The position numbers and the translations under genes were made by a program. A stretch of 8,585 nt of DNA from Gemmatimonadota bacterium (lineage in GTDB: Bacteria; Gemmatimonadota; Gemmatimonadetes; Palauibacterales; Palauibacteraceae): NCBI GenBank assembly GCA_029288095.1, contig JARFPW010000017.1:1-8585 (forward strand). The letters run 5' to 3'. Each line of letters opens with the position of its first letter. Position 1 is the stretch's first letter. The notes below the pieces were generated by a model, which worked only from the letters and a program-made list of their open reading frames with translations, was not told the DNA's origin and made no database searches. Positions 1 through 5,871 of this stretch are shown in pieces.

Positions 1-564
1 GTATTGCATCCACGAGTCCTGCTGGGAGGCCGTCTTTCTGCCGACCAGCACGTCCTGGAAGATGTCGGGATCGCTGACGAAAGCTTCCGCCGGCCAATTC
101 TCGACGTCGTCCGGATTCAGTGAATCGAAGATGTTGGTTACGGCCGTTCCGGAGGGGTTTCTACCGGAGGCGTCGAAGAAGAAAGCTCCGACCGTGTCGT
201 TCGCCCAGGGGCCTCCGTCCGCGCCGATGATGGCGGCGAACTGAATGCCCGTGTTGAAGATGTACTGGTTGGGCGAGCCCGTCGGCCAGAAGCCGCCGCC
301 GCCCGTCGGACTGTTGAACACGTCCGTGCAGGTACCGTTACCGTCGTTGGTCAGGCCGCACTGGAGCTGATTTCCCTGGAGAACGGCCGTCGGGCCGGCA
401 AACAGGGAGAACGACTCGCGGCGCTGGTCTGCCAGGCGCTTCGCATCCGGGTGCACGTCGCCGATTGCGGTAGTTCCCGCAGCCAGCAACAACACCGTCA
501 GCGCACCGCCCCAAACCAGCCGCCGGCTCCTGCGACCGAGCTGTGCAAACGTCGTGAGATTCAT
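1..564 (-). CDS. Exported protein of unknown function, N-terminal part
   Basis: This gene reads leftward from an ATG at 564-562 and is still open at the window edge, so only the first 188 residues are visible. An AGGAG Shine-Dalgarno lies 5 nt before the ATG, which fixes the start. Residues 1-33 look like an export signal: a basic stretch RRSRR (11-15), then the hydrophobic segment LVWGGALTVLLLAAG. The run SRRLVW loosely resembles a Tat motif, but a Sec signal is equally possible. The mature part has two cysteines (69 and 79) flanking a Gly/Asn-rich loop. It is rich in Gly, Asn and aromatics (GGGGFWPTGSPNQYIF at 88-103, GAFFFDASG at 126-134), which suits an extracellular beta-sheet domain. 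I do not recognise the family. It follows the TonB-dependent receptor by 66 bp on the same strand, so a surface partner or lipid-free exported accessory of that receptor is inferred, not shown. It is not recognisably SusD. Confidence 0.8.
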   Translation of the reverse strand, partial: MNLTTFAQLGRRSRRLVWGGALTVLLLAAGTTAIGDVHPDAKRLADQRRESFSLFAGPTAVLQGNQLQCGLTNDGNGTCTDVFNSPTGGGGFWPTGSPNQYIFNTGIQFAAIIGADGGPWANDTVGAFFFDASGRNPSGTAVTNIFDSLNPDDVENWPAEAFVSDPDIFQDVLVGRKTASQQDSWMQY

Positions 565-588
565 TGCCACTCCTGGTCTTCGGGTGAC

Positions 589-612
589 GGGGGGTGACCG
601 GAGCCACCCCCC
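589..612 (-). promoter_or_regulatory. Strong GC hairpin between receptor and downstream gene
   Basis: Read on the minus strand, GGGGGGTG pairs perfectly with CACCCCCC. The stem extends by a G-U and a C-G pair to about 10 bp and is closed by a C(UCCG)G loop, which belongs to the unusually stable UNCG tetraloop class. It fills the middle of the 66-bp gap after the receptor stop codon and ends 24 nt before the next start codon. No U-tract follows, so it is not a standard intrinsic terminator. It may protect the receptor mRNA 3' end, cause partial attenuation, or set the expression ratio of the two genes. The pairing is seen directly; the function is inferred. Confidence 0.5.
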
Positions 613-630
613 CTCTTCCGTAACTCTTCC

Positions 631-3600
631 TTAGAACGCGATCCGGAGACCGATTCTCATGAGCTGATCCGACCGATCGAAGCGCGACTGCACGCCAAAG
701 TTGTTCTCGTAGATCTGCCCGAAAGCAGTCTCCTGCTCCTCGACGGTGAAGATCCCGTCGCCGTTACCGAAGCGCTGCTCGGCACGGAGAAGCATGAACA
801 CGTTGAACGCGTTGTCGGTCGACTCGTTGACGATGTCGAAGTCATCGATGTTGTTGTCGCCATCCAGCTGCGAGTCACGCAGCGTTGTCGACAGCGACCG
901 GTCGCGGTGCTCGGCATTGACCTGGTTACCCGTCTCCAGGAACACCGTCGAGTTGTTCTCGATATCGAACGGGTTGCGCCAGTCGACGAACGCCTGAGCG
1001 CTCACTCCGCCGATCTGGAAGCCCTTCGTGAGCCGCATGTCGAACCCGATCGTCCACGGCGTCGTCGCGCCGCTGATCGTGCTCTCCGGCAGGCCACCCG
1101 CACTTGGCGGTCCGACTGGACCGTTGCCCTGATTCTCCAGCTTGGTGTACGGCAGACCACTGCGCACGCGCAGGATCGTGAACACGCTGAGATCCTTGAG
1201 AATCGATCCCGCCACGCTGCCTTCCTGGAAGTCAGACGGGAACGACAGGCTTCCCGTCCAGCTGATGCTGTGCTTTCGGCTCTGCTCGAGTGTGAGCAGC
1301 ACCTCTGGCGGCAGCGTCGGCTGTCCCGTCAGGAGCGACAGGTTCGATGTTGCGCGGAGAATGAAGTTCTCGAAGAAGAACGGATCAGATCCGGTCCCGC
1401 GCGCCTCGAGGAAAGTGTACGACAGGTTGCTGTTGACGAGGTTGCCGACCGACTTGTCGATCTTAACCTCGAACCCATTGGACTCCGTGAAGTCCGCATT
1501 GGTCAGCGAGTTGAGGAAGATGAACGCGCCTGGGCGGTTCGGATCCTCGACCTGCTGGGAACGAGAAGCCAGCGCGTCGCGCTGCTTCTTGTTGAACGCG
1601 GAGATATCGACCACGAGGTCGTCGCCGATCAGCTGTCGATAGCCGAACTCAAACGTCCGAGTCGACGGCAGATCAACGTCCCGACCAAACGTCGAGTTCG
1701 TGTTGCCGTTCTGCAGGTCGAAGTTCGTGTCCTGCAGCACGCCCAGGTTGCCCTGCGCGACGCCCGTCTCACCGACGGCGAACGAACCCGTCGTGAAGAA
1801 GGCCGGCGTCTGGACGAAGCGTCCGTAGCTGAGCCGGAACGTCGAGGTCGGCGTGACCGGGAAGCTCGCCCCGATACGCGGGCTGAACTCGGACTTGGTC
1901 TGCGCCTCGATGAAGTTGCTCTTGCAGACACCCGACGGGTTCGACGGCGTACCCGCGTTGCACGGTGTATCGAACGCCGGCACGTATGTGCCCGTGTTCC
2001 CATCAAACCGCACGAAGCCGGCCTTCAGGCTGTCCGGAACATTGAATACGAACCCCTGCACGATCGGATACTCGGCGTCCGTGTCGAGGTAGTCGTATCG
2101 AATGCCAGCTTCCAGGACGAGGTCGCCAATGTCGAGGCGGTCCTGCAGGAAGGCACCGATCTTACGCGGATCGGCTGATTCCGGAAGCGGAACACCGTTC
2201 GAGAACAACGGCAGGTTGAAGGCATCAAGCTCGACCGCGAAGTACTCCGCGCCCGCCTTGATTCGATTGAACCGGCCAAGCTGCCAGTCGAGCGAGCCGC
2301 GCAACTGGAGACGATCCTCCGAGCTCTTGAAGAGCCCGCCACCGCCGGCGCCAAAGAGCGTAAAGCTCGTCGACATGCCGTAGGGGTTGGAACGGAGGTT
2401 CCTCGTCAGCCCGGTCAGGGACTGGGTCGCGGTCGACAGGTCCTGACGATTCGGGAACAGCAGCATGCTGTCCCGCGGTACCGCATTGCTCCGGTACGCG
2501 TTGATGAACTCCTCGGACGGATCGAACGCATCGAATCCGGTCACTGTGGAGATACCGTCGTCAAACGCAAAGTCGACGTTGCTGGTCAGGAAGCCGAACG
2601 TCGGATCCATGTTGTCCAGCCACCACTCCTGATCGAGCATCCCGGTCGTAGAGCGATCCTGCGAGAACGCCGCCAGGAAGTCGAACGCCAACTGCTGGTT
2701 GGCCGACTGCGAGATCGTCTGGAACCAGGACAGCGCATACGAGTTGCGCGTGGTCAGGCCACCGTCGACACCGTCGAACCGGAAGTTCGACTGGAAGCCC
2801 GAGTGCCCCAGGTTCTGATTGCGGTTGCGGTTGAACGAGAAGTTGATCCGCGAACCGCGAGGCAGCTGATAATTCAAGTTGGCATGGAACAGATCGCTCT
2901 GGCTCCAGCCGAACGGATTTGTGCGGCCGTTATCGAATTCGATGAACGTCGGTGCAGTGACGTCCACGAAGTCCGAAACACCAGGCGCGCTCGACGAGCG
3001 GGGCAGGCTGAACACCGCCGCATCGCCCAGACCCGGACGACCACCTGCTCCGTCGCAGAAGCTCTCGATGTCACAAGTGTCGAACCCGTTTATCACGTAG
3101 CGGTTGGGAGCGAGCTCCGTACCGGAGGCGTCTTGACCCGACGCCGTACCGGCGAAGAAGAACGTCAAGGGACCAGAGATCGGTCCGCCCAGCGTGAGCT
3201 CAGCACGATTGAAGTTCGTGCGCCACGCATCCGGACCCAACTGGTCGCTCATCACTTCCAGCGACCCGGTGAAAGCCGGACCACCGGAACGCGTAACGAA
3301 GCTGACGATACCCGACTGCGCGTCGCCGAATTCGGCCGAGAAGGCGCCGACGTTGACGTCGACCTGCTCAAGCGCATTCGTCGGGAGCGCGATGTTGTCG
3401 GATGTCCCGGTGCCGAAACCACGCGTCAGCACGCCATTAATAACGACGGCTTCCTCGTTCGGACGGCCACCGCGGATCGTGCGACCACGGTTGGTCTGAA
3501 CCACACCGGGCTGAAGCACGACGATGCTCGACGCATTATCGAGCGGCAGCTGATCGATGGTCTCACCCTGGACGATCGACTTGGTCGACGTCTGGTCTCG

Positions 3601-3999
3601 AGGGACCAGCGGGTTGCGCTCACCTTCAACGGTGATCGCCTCCAGCACCACGGCCGAGGCCCCGAGCTGGAAGTTGAGCGTCGTGGTTTGACCGGCCAGG
3701 ATTCGCTCGTCCGAGATCTCGACCGAACGGTAGCCGATGAACTCGGCACGAACTGTCTGGAGACCCGCGGGCACTTCGTTGATGAAGTAGAAACCCTGGT
3801 CATTCGTAAGATTGCCGAAGGTCGTACCGACTACTATGACCTGCGCTCCCGCGATGGGAGCACCGGACGCTTCATCGGTGACTCGGCCCTGGATCTTTCC
3901 CGTGCTTGCCTGTCCAAACAGCGGGCCGGCGATAAACAGCGCCAACCCGGCCGTAGCCAGACTCGTACGGAAAGCCCCTCTGAACCAATTACGCAGCAT
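631..3999 (-). CDS. TonB-dependent outer-membrane receptor
   Basis: Protein of 1122 residues, expected to be an outer-membrane gated transporter driven by TonB-ExbB-ExbD. The start at 3999 is chosen because AGGAGG lies 8 nt upstream and a signal peptide follows at once (MLRNWFRGAF, then a hydrophobic stretch to GPLFGQA, residues 1-31). The frame is open 56 codons further upstream, but that stretch shows no signal-like sequence. Residues about 35-118 form a carboxypeptidase-regulatory-like (CarboxypepD_reg) beta domain (GRVTDEASGAPIAGAQV). VVLEAITVEGE (118-127) is the likely TonB-box region. The plug spans about 136-240 (LPLDNASSIVVLQPGV, IRGGRPNEEAVVINGV, FGDAQSGIVSFVTRSGG). The rest is a beta-barrel ending in the aromatic RIGLRIAF, as expected for BAM-dependent assembly. 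Likely loops hold cysteine pairs at 309/315 and 680/692. Two acidic EF-hand-like stretches lie at 1046-1057 and 1077-1090. No SusD gene adjoins it within the window, and the ligand cannot be told from sequence. Confidence 0.93.
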   Translation of the reverse strand: MLRNWFRGAFRTSLATAGLALFIAGPLFGQASTGKIQGRVTDEASGAPIAGAQVIVVGTTFGNLTNDQGFYFINEVPAGLQTVRAEFIGYRSVEISDERILAGQTTTLNFQLGASAVVLEAITVEGERNPLVPRDQTSTKSIVQGETIDQLPLDNASSIVVLQPGVVQTNRGRTIRGGRPNEEAVVINGVLTRGFGTGTSDNIALPTNALEQVDVNVGAFSAEFGDAQSGIVSFVTRSGGPAFTGSLEVMSDQLGPDAWRTNFNRAELTLGGPISGPLTFFFAGTASGQDASGTELAPNRYVINGFDTCDIESFCDGAGGRPGLGDAAVFSLPRSSSAPGVSDFVDVTAPTFIEFDNGRTNPFGWSQSDLFHANLNYQLPRGSRINFSFNRNRNQNLGHSGFQSNFRFDGVDGGLTTRNSYALSWFQTISQSANQQLAFDFLAAFSQDRSTTGMLDQEWWLDNMDPTFGFLTSNVDFAFDDGISTVTGFDAFDPSEEFINAYRSNAVPRDSMLLFPNRQDLSTATQSLTGLTRNLRSNPYGMSTSFTLFGAGGGGLFKSSEDRLQLRGSLDWQLGRFNRIKAGAEYFAVELDAFNLPLFSNGVPLPESADPRKIGAFLQDRLDIGDLVLEAGIRYDYLDTDAEYPIVQGFVFNVPDSLKAGFVRFDGNTGTYVPAFDTPCNAGTPSNPSGVCKSNFIEAQTKSEFSPRIGASFPVTPTSTFRLSYGRFVQTPAFFTTGSFAVGETGVAQGNLGVLQDTNFDLQNGNTNSTFGRDVDLPSTRTFEFGYRQLIGDDLVVDISAFNKKQRDALASRSQQVEDPNRPGAFIFLNSLTNADFTESNGFEVKIDKSVGNLVNSNLSYTFLEARGTGSDPFFFENFILRATSNLSLLTGQPTLPPEVLLTLEQSRKHSISWTGSLSFPSDFQEGSVAGSILKDLSVFTILRVRSGLPYTKLENQGNGPVGPPSAGGLPESTISGATTPWTIGFDMRLTKGFQIGGVSAQAFVDWRNPFDIENNSTVFLETGNQVNAEHRDRSLSTTLRDSQLDGDNNIDDFDIVNESTDNAFNVFMLLRAEQRFGNGDGIFTVEEQETAFGQIYENNFGVQSRFDRSDQLMRIGLRIAF

Positions 4000-4007
4000 T
4001 GATCCAC

Positions 4008-4013
4008 CCTCCT
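4008..4013 (-). promoter_or_regulatory. Ribosome binding site deciding the receptor start
   Basis: AGGAGG on the minus strand, 8 nt before the ATG at 3999-3997. It supports this start over the in-frame ATG at 4167, which would place the signal peptide 56 residues inside the protein. Confidence 0.8.
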
Positions 4014-4029
4014 CGGGCAGTAAGGAGAA

Positions 4030-4052
4030 TTGTCGACCGTTCCGGTCAACAA
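4030..4052 (-). promoter_or_regulatory. Inverted repeat in the receptor leader
   Basis: On the minus strand TTGTTGACCG and CGGTCGACAA form a 10-bp stem (one T-G wobble) around a 3-nt GAA loop. It sits about 30-50 nt before the receptor start and just upstream of its Shine-Dalgarno. Copies of AGAATTG (plus-strand reading) flank it at 4026-4032 and 4054-4060. It could be a DNA operator for a dimeric regulator or an RNA hairpin affecting translation or mRNA stability. The symmetry is seen; the role is not known. Confidence 0.4.
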
Positions 4053-4273
4053 AAGAATTGGAGACGACTGTGCTGGAAGTCGACGGCCGACTTCCGGAGA
4101 TGCGAACAAACGTAGAGCCGATAGTGCCCTCCCCGTCTGTCTGAGGAAACTCGCTTGCCGGTTTCAAACACGTTCAAGACCGGCGCTTCGCAATAAAACC
4201 CGGTAGTGCTAACGAACGAAGACACACCCGCAGCCCCCGCCGCGAAGCAGCCTCCGTCGTTCTCACCCAAACC

Positions 4274-4302
4274 TTAAAGGTGATTCTATCCCTATATATA
4301 AT
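4274..4302 (+). promoter_or_regulatory. Candidate sigma70-type promoter facing right
   Basis: A perfect TATAAT (4297-4302) lies exactly 17 bp after TTAAAG (4274-4279), which matches three of six positions of the consensus -35. The -35 overlaps the dyad ACCTTAAAGGT (4271-4281), a possible operator. Immediately downstream, over the expected start of transcription, is a second perfect inverted repeat, GCGCGTT-TAC-AACGCGC (4303-4319). No protein gene follows on this strand before the oppositely oriented tyrS, so the transcript would be non-coding or antisense. The AT-rich core might instead serve the receptor on the minus strand. Confidence 0.4.
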
Positions 4303-4397
4303 GCGCGTTTACAACGCGCCCAGGCTCATCGGCAAGTGGGTTCCTCTTGAGGAACCAGACGTTCTACCCGGCAGTCAACGGGCTTCAACGTTCCCAC
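4303..4397 (+). ncRNA. Candidate small structured RNA of unknown type
   Basis: Just behind the plus-strand promoter the sequence folds on paper into several nested perfect stems. The first is GCGCGTT/AACGCGC (4303-4309 with 4313-4319). A closing stem GTGGG/CCCAC (4336-4340 with 4393-4397) encloses two arms. One arm is TTCCTC/GAGGAA (4341-4346 with 4349-4354; it can also pair as GGTTCCTC/GAGGAACC by borrowing two G from the closing stem). The other is ACGTT plus CCCG with CGGG plus AACGT (4359-4370 with 4379-4391, internal loop CTA/CTTC). Together they make a three-way junction. I do not recognise SRP RNA, RNase P, tmRNA, 6S RNA, a tRNA or a known riboswitch. The pairs contain no G-U, so the minus-strand transcript folds equally well and this could instead be part of the receptor leader or the tyrS trailer. 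The 3' end is not defined. Confidence 0.3.
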
Positions 4398-4507
4398 AGG
4401 TTAGACGACGCCCCCCCGCATGTCAACTATTCGGAAGTCGCCGTGGTCTGCGGAAATACGCCATCGGATGCAGGGCTCGCCGGCCTCCCAAAATCCCGGA
4501 ACAAGGT

Positions 4508-4546
4508 GGCCGCCTGGATCGGCTTTGATAACCAATCCGGGCGACC
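4508..4546 (-). terminator. Long hairpin right after tyrS, candidate terminator
   Basis: The stem begins at the last base of the tyrS TAG stop codon. The minus-strand arms 4546-4532 and 4522-4508 pair at 14 of 15 positions (two G-U, one C-A mismatch) around the 9-nt loop TTATCAAAG. The plus-strand version pairs slightly worse, which favours a role in the tyrS transcript. What follows (ACCTTGTTCC) is not a U-tract, so it may act as a 3'-end stabiliser or a non-canonical terminator rather than a textbook intrinsic one. Confidence 0.5.
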
Positions 4547-5796
4547 TATCCCTCCGGGCACGAGCCGTCATCGTCCCCGACTTCAGCACCGTCTATCTCC
4601 AGGCGGACGAATTTCCGCCTTCCTCTTTGTAGAACGTACGTTCCGGGCGAAAGATGACAGTCCGGATCGTCGATCGTACGCCCGTCGACCCGTACTCCGC
4701 CCTGCCCGAGGATGCGGCGCGCTTCAGAAGTCGAGCTGGCCAGCCCCGCACTCTTGAGAACTCGAGCGATCCACAGCGATTCGCCCTGCTCGCCCGTCAA
4801 CCGCACCGTGGGCATGTCCTCGGGCACATCACCCTCGCGGTGCACGCGATCGAACCTCTCGCGAGCCTGCGTCGCCGCTTCGGCGCCCTGGTACCGCTCT
4901 ACGACATGCTCGGCCAAACGACGTTTGGCGGTCAGCGGATCCGATTGCGCCTGTGCAATCCACGAAGCTCGTTCGGCATCGTCGACCGCCGTCACGAGTT
5001 CGATCCACTCCGGCAGCAGGAGGTCGGGAATCGACATCGTTCGCCCGAACATCTCTCCGGGATCCATGGTGAGGCCGACGTAGTTGTCGTAGGACTTCGA
5101 CATCTTCTGCTGGCCATCCGTGCCTTTGAGGAGCGGGACCGTCAGGCAGACCTGCGGCTCCTGCCCCTGACGTTCCTGGAGCGTCCGGCCCAGCAGCAGA
5201 TTGTAGGTCTGGTCCGTACCCCCCAACTCCACGTCGGCGCGCAGCACGACCGAGTCGTAGGCCTGCATCATCGGGTATACGAACTCCCCGAGCGTGATCG
5301 GTTGCTGGGCCGCATACCTTCTCGAGAAATCCTCGCGCTCCAGCATACGGGCTACCGTGTATTGGGACGTGAGACGCAGCACGTCCTCGAGATCGAGCTC
5401 GGCCAGCCACTCGCTGTTCCGTCGCAGCTCGGTCTTTTCGGGATCGAGAATCGTGAACACCTGCTCGGCATAGGTCTCCAGGTTCCGCTCGATCTCGTCG
5501 CGACTGACCATCGGCCGCGTGTCGCTCTGGCCCGAGGGATCGCCGACGAGGGCGGTGAAGTCGCCGATCACGAAAACGACCTGGTGGCCGAGTCGCTGGA
5601 AGGTTTGCAGCTTGTGGATCGATACCGCATGTCCGATATGGAGGTCGGGTCGCGTCGGATCGAATCCCTGCTTAATGATGAGAGGAGTTTCGGTGTCACG
5701 GGAACGCGCGAGCTTTCGTTCCAGCTCCGGCTCGGGGATGATCTCGGCGACCCCGGCGCGAATCTGCGTGAGTTGCTCGTCGACTGGAAGAAACAT
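4546..5796 (-). CDS. tyrS: Tyrosyl-tRNA synthetase
   Basis: Cytoplasmic class I synthetase that activates tyrosine with ATP and charges tRNA-Tyr. With the start at 5796 it has 416 residues. It resembles the Thermus/TyrZ branch rather than the E. coli type: FDPTRPDLHIGHAV carries the HIGH motif at 53-56, GDFTALVGDPSG is at 78-89, RADVELGGTDQ (tyrosine/ATP pocket) at 186-196, and KMSKS at 231-235. An S4-like tRNA-binding domain covers about 341-402 (ARVLKSAGLASSTSEARRIL, GGVRVDG). It ends in a short acidic tail, DGAEVGDDDG. The frame is open to 5880, with further in-frame ATGs at 5826, 5844 and 5880. I prefer 5796 because family members begin about this far before the EIIPEPELERKL segment. None of the candidate starts has a good Shine-Dalgarno, so the exact start is uncertain. 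All active-site motifs are intact. It is divergent from the PBP gene. Confidence 0.95.
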   Translation of the reverse strand: MFLPVDEQLTQIRAGVAEIIPEPELERKLARSRDTETPLIIKQGFDPTRPDLHIGHAVSIHKLQTFQRLGHQVVFVIGDFTALVGDPSGQSDTRPMVSRDEIERNLETYAEQVFTILDPEKTELRRNSEWLAELDLEDVLRLTSQYTVARMLEREDFSRRYAAQQPITLGEFVYPMMQAYDSVVLRADVELGGTDQTYNLLLGRTLQERQGQEPQVCLTVPLLKGTDGQQKMSKSYDNYVGLTMDPGEMFGRTMSIPDLLLPEWIELVTAVDDAERASWIAQAQSDPLTAKRRLAEHVVERYQGAEAATQARERFDRVHREGDVPEDMPTVRLTGEQGESLWIARVLKSAGLASSTSEARRILGQGGVRVDGRTIDDPDCHLSPGTYVLQRGRRKFVRLEIDGAEVGDDDGSCPEG

Positions 5797-5871
5797 TCGG
5801 CCGGCACGCCCTGTACCTGAGGTCATGAAATCGCGACCGGACATGTCCGCGATCGAGGCGCAAGGATAGAG
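5797..5871. promoter_or_regulatory. Divergent tyrS / PBP upstream region
   Basis: Only 75 bp separate the preferred tyrS start from the PBP start, so both promoters must fit here or reach into the coding ends. A perfect 12-bp palindrome CGGACATGTCCG (5838-5849) lies near the middle, and ATCGCG/CGCGAT (5830-5835, 5848-5853) forms an overlapping alternative dyad. They may bind a regulator shared by the two genes. I see no convincing -35/-10 pair on either strand. AAGGA at 5862-5866, 5 nt before the PBP ATG, is that gene's ribosome binding site. If tyrS starts at 5844 or 5880, the palindrome becomes partly or wholly coding. Confidence 0.45.

Larger units (their letters stand above)
4000..4545. 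other. 546-bp gene-free region between receptor and tyrS
   Basis: This stretch holds no reading frame that looks like a protein. Short open frames on both strands have no signal, domain or supported start. It is less GC-rich than its surroundings around 4261-4315 (AT-rich core TATATATAAT). Besides the elements listed separately, GCCGGT (4157-4162) pairs with ACCGGC (4179-4184) across a 16-nt interior, and ACCTT-A-AAGGT (4271-4281) is a perfect dyad. The receptor's own promoter should lie here. The best minus-strand guess is TAGAAT (4287-4282) near the AT-rich core, but no well-spaced -35 accompanies it, so I do not call one. Confidence 0.6.

Noticed and set aside
338..607. 89-codon minus-strand frame spanning the receptor/exported-protein gap
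   Set aside because: Out of frame with the signal-bearing gene starting at 564. It begins inside the intergenic hairpin and is Arg/Pro-rich.
907..2178. 423-codon plus-strand open frame antisense to the receptor
   Set aside because: Very Arg-rich composition with no domain, signal or ribosome binding site. It is the mirror frame of a GC-rich coding sequence whose opposite strand clearly encodes the receptor.
2803..4002. 399-codon plus-strand open frame antisense to the receptor N-terminus
   Set aside because: Same reason: Arg/Thr-rich shadow of the plug and carboxypeptidase-regulatory-like domains, with no recognisable protein features.
4021..4049. Minus-strand TTGACC as the -35 of a receptor promoter
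   Set aside because: The hexamer 17 bp downstream is TCCTTA, a very poor -10, and TTGACC is part of the inverted repeat there.
4000..4167. 56-residue N-terminal extension of the receptor from an upstream ATG
   Set aside because: It would bury the signal peptide, and the internal ATG at 3999 has a strong AGGAGG at good spacing.
4401..4589. Minus-strand frame ending IRWRISADHGDFRIVDM, faintly like the end of a real protein
   Set aside because: Its start lies inside tyrS in another frame, it has no ribosome binding site, and it contains the tyrS 3' hairpin. Third-position GC, counted over the part beyond tyrS, is only about 65%. A decayed gene remnant is possible but not supportable.
4347..4757. 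136-codon plus-strand frame behind the 4274-4302 promoter
   Set aside because: It runs across the hairpins and into antisense tyrS, with no good ribosome binding site and no protein-like domain. A non-coding transcript explains the promoter better.
4654..5820. 388-codon plus-strand open frame opposite tyrS
   Set aside because: It mirrors a tyrS frame in which all catalytic motifs are intact. Its own product is Arg/Leu/His-rich with no domain.
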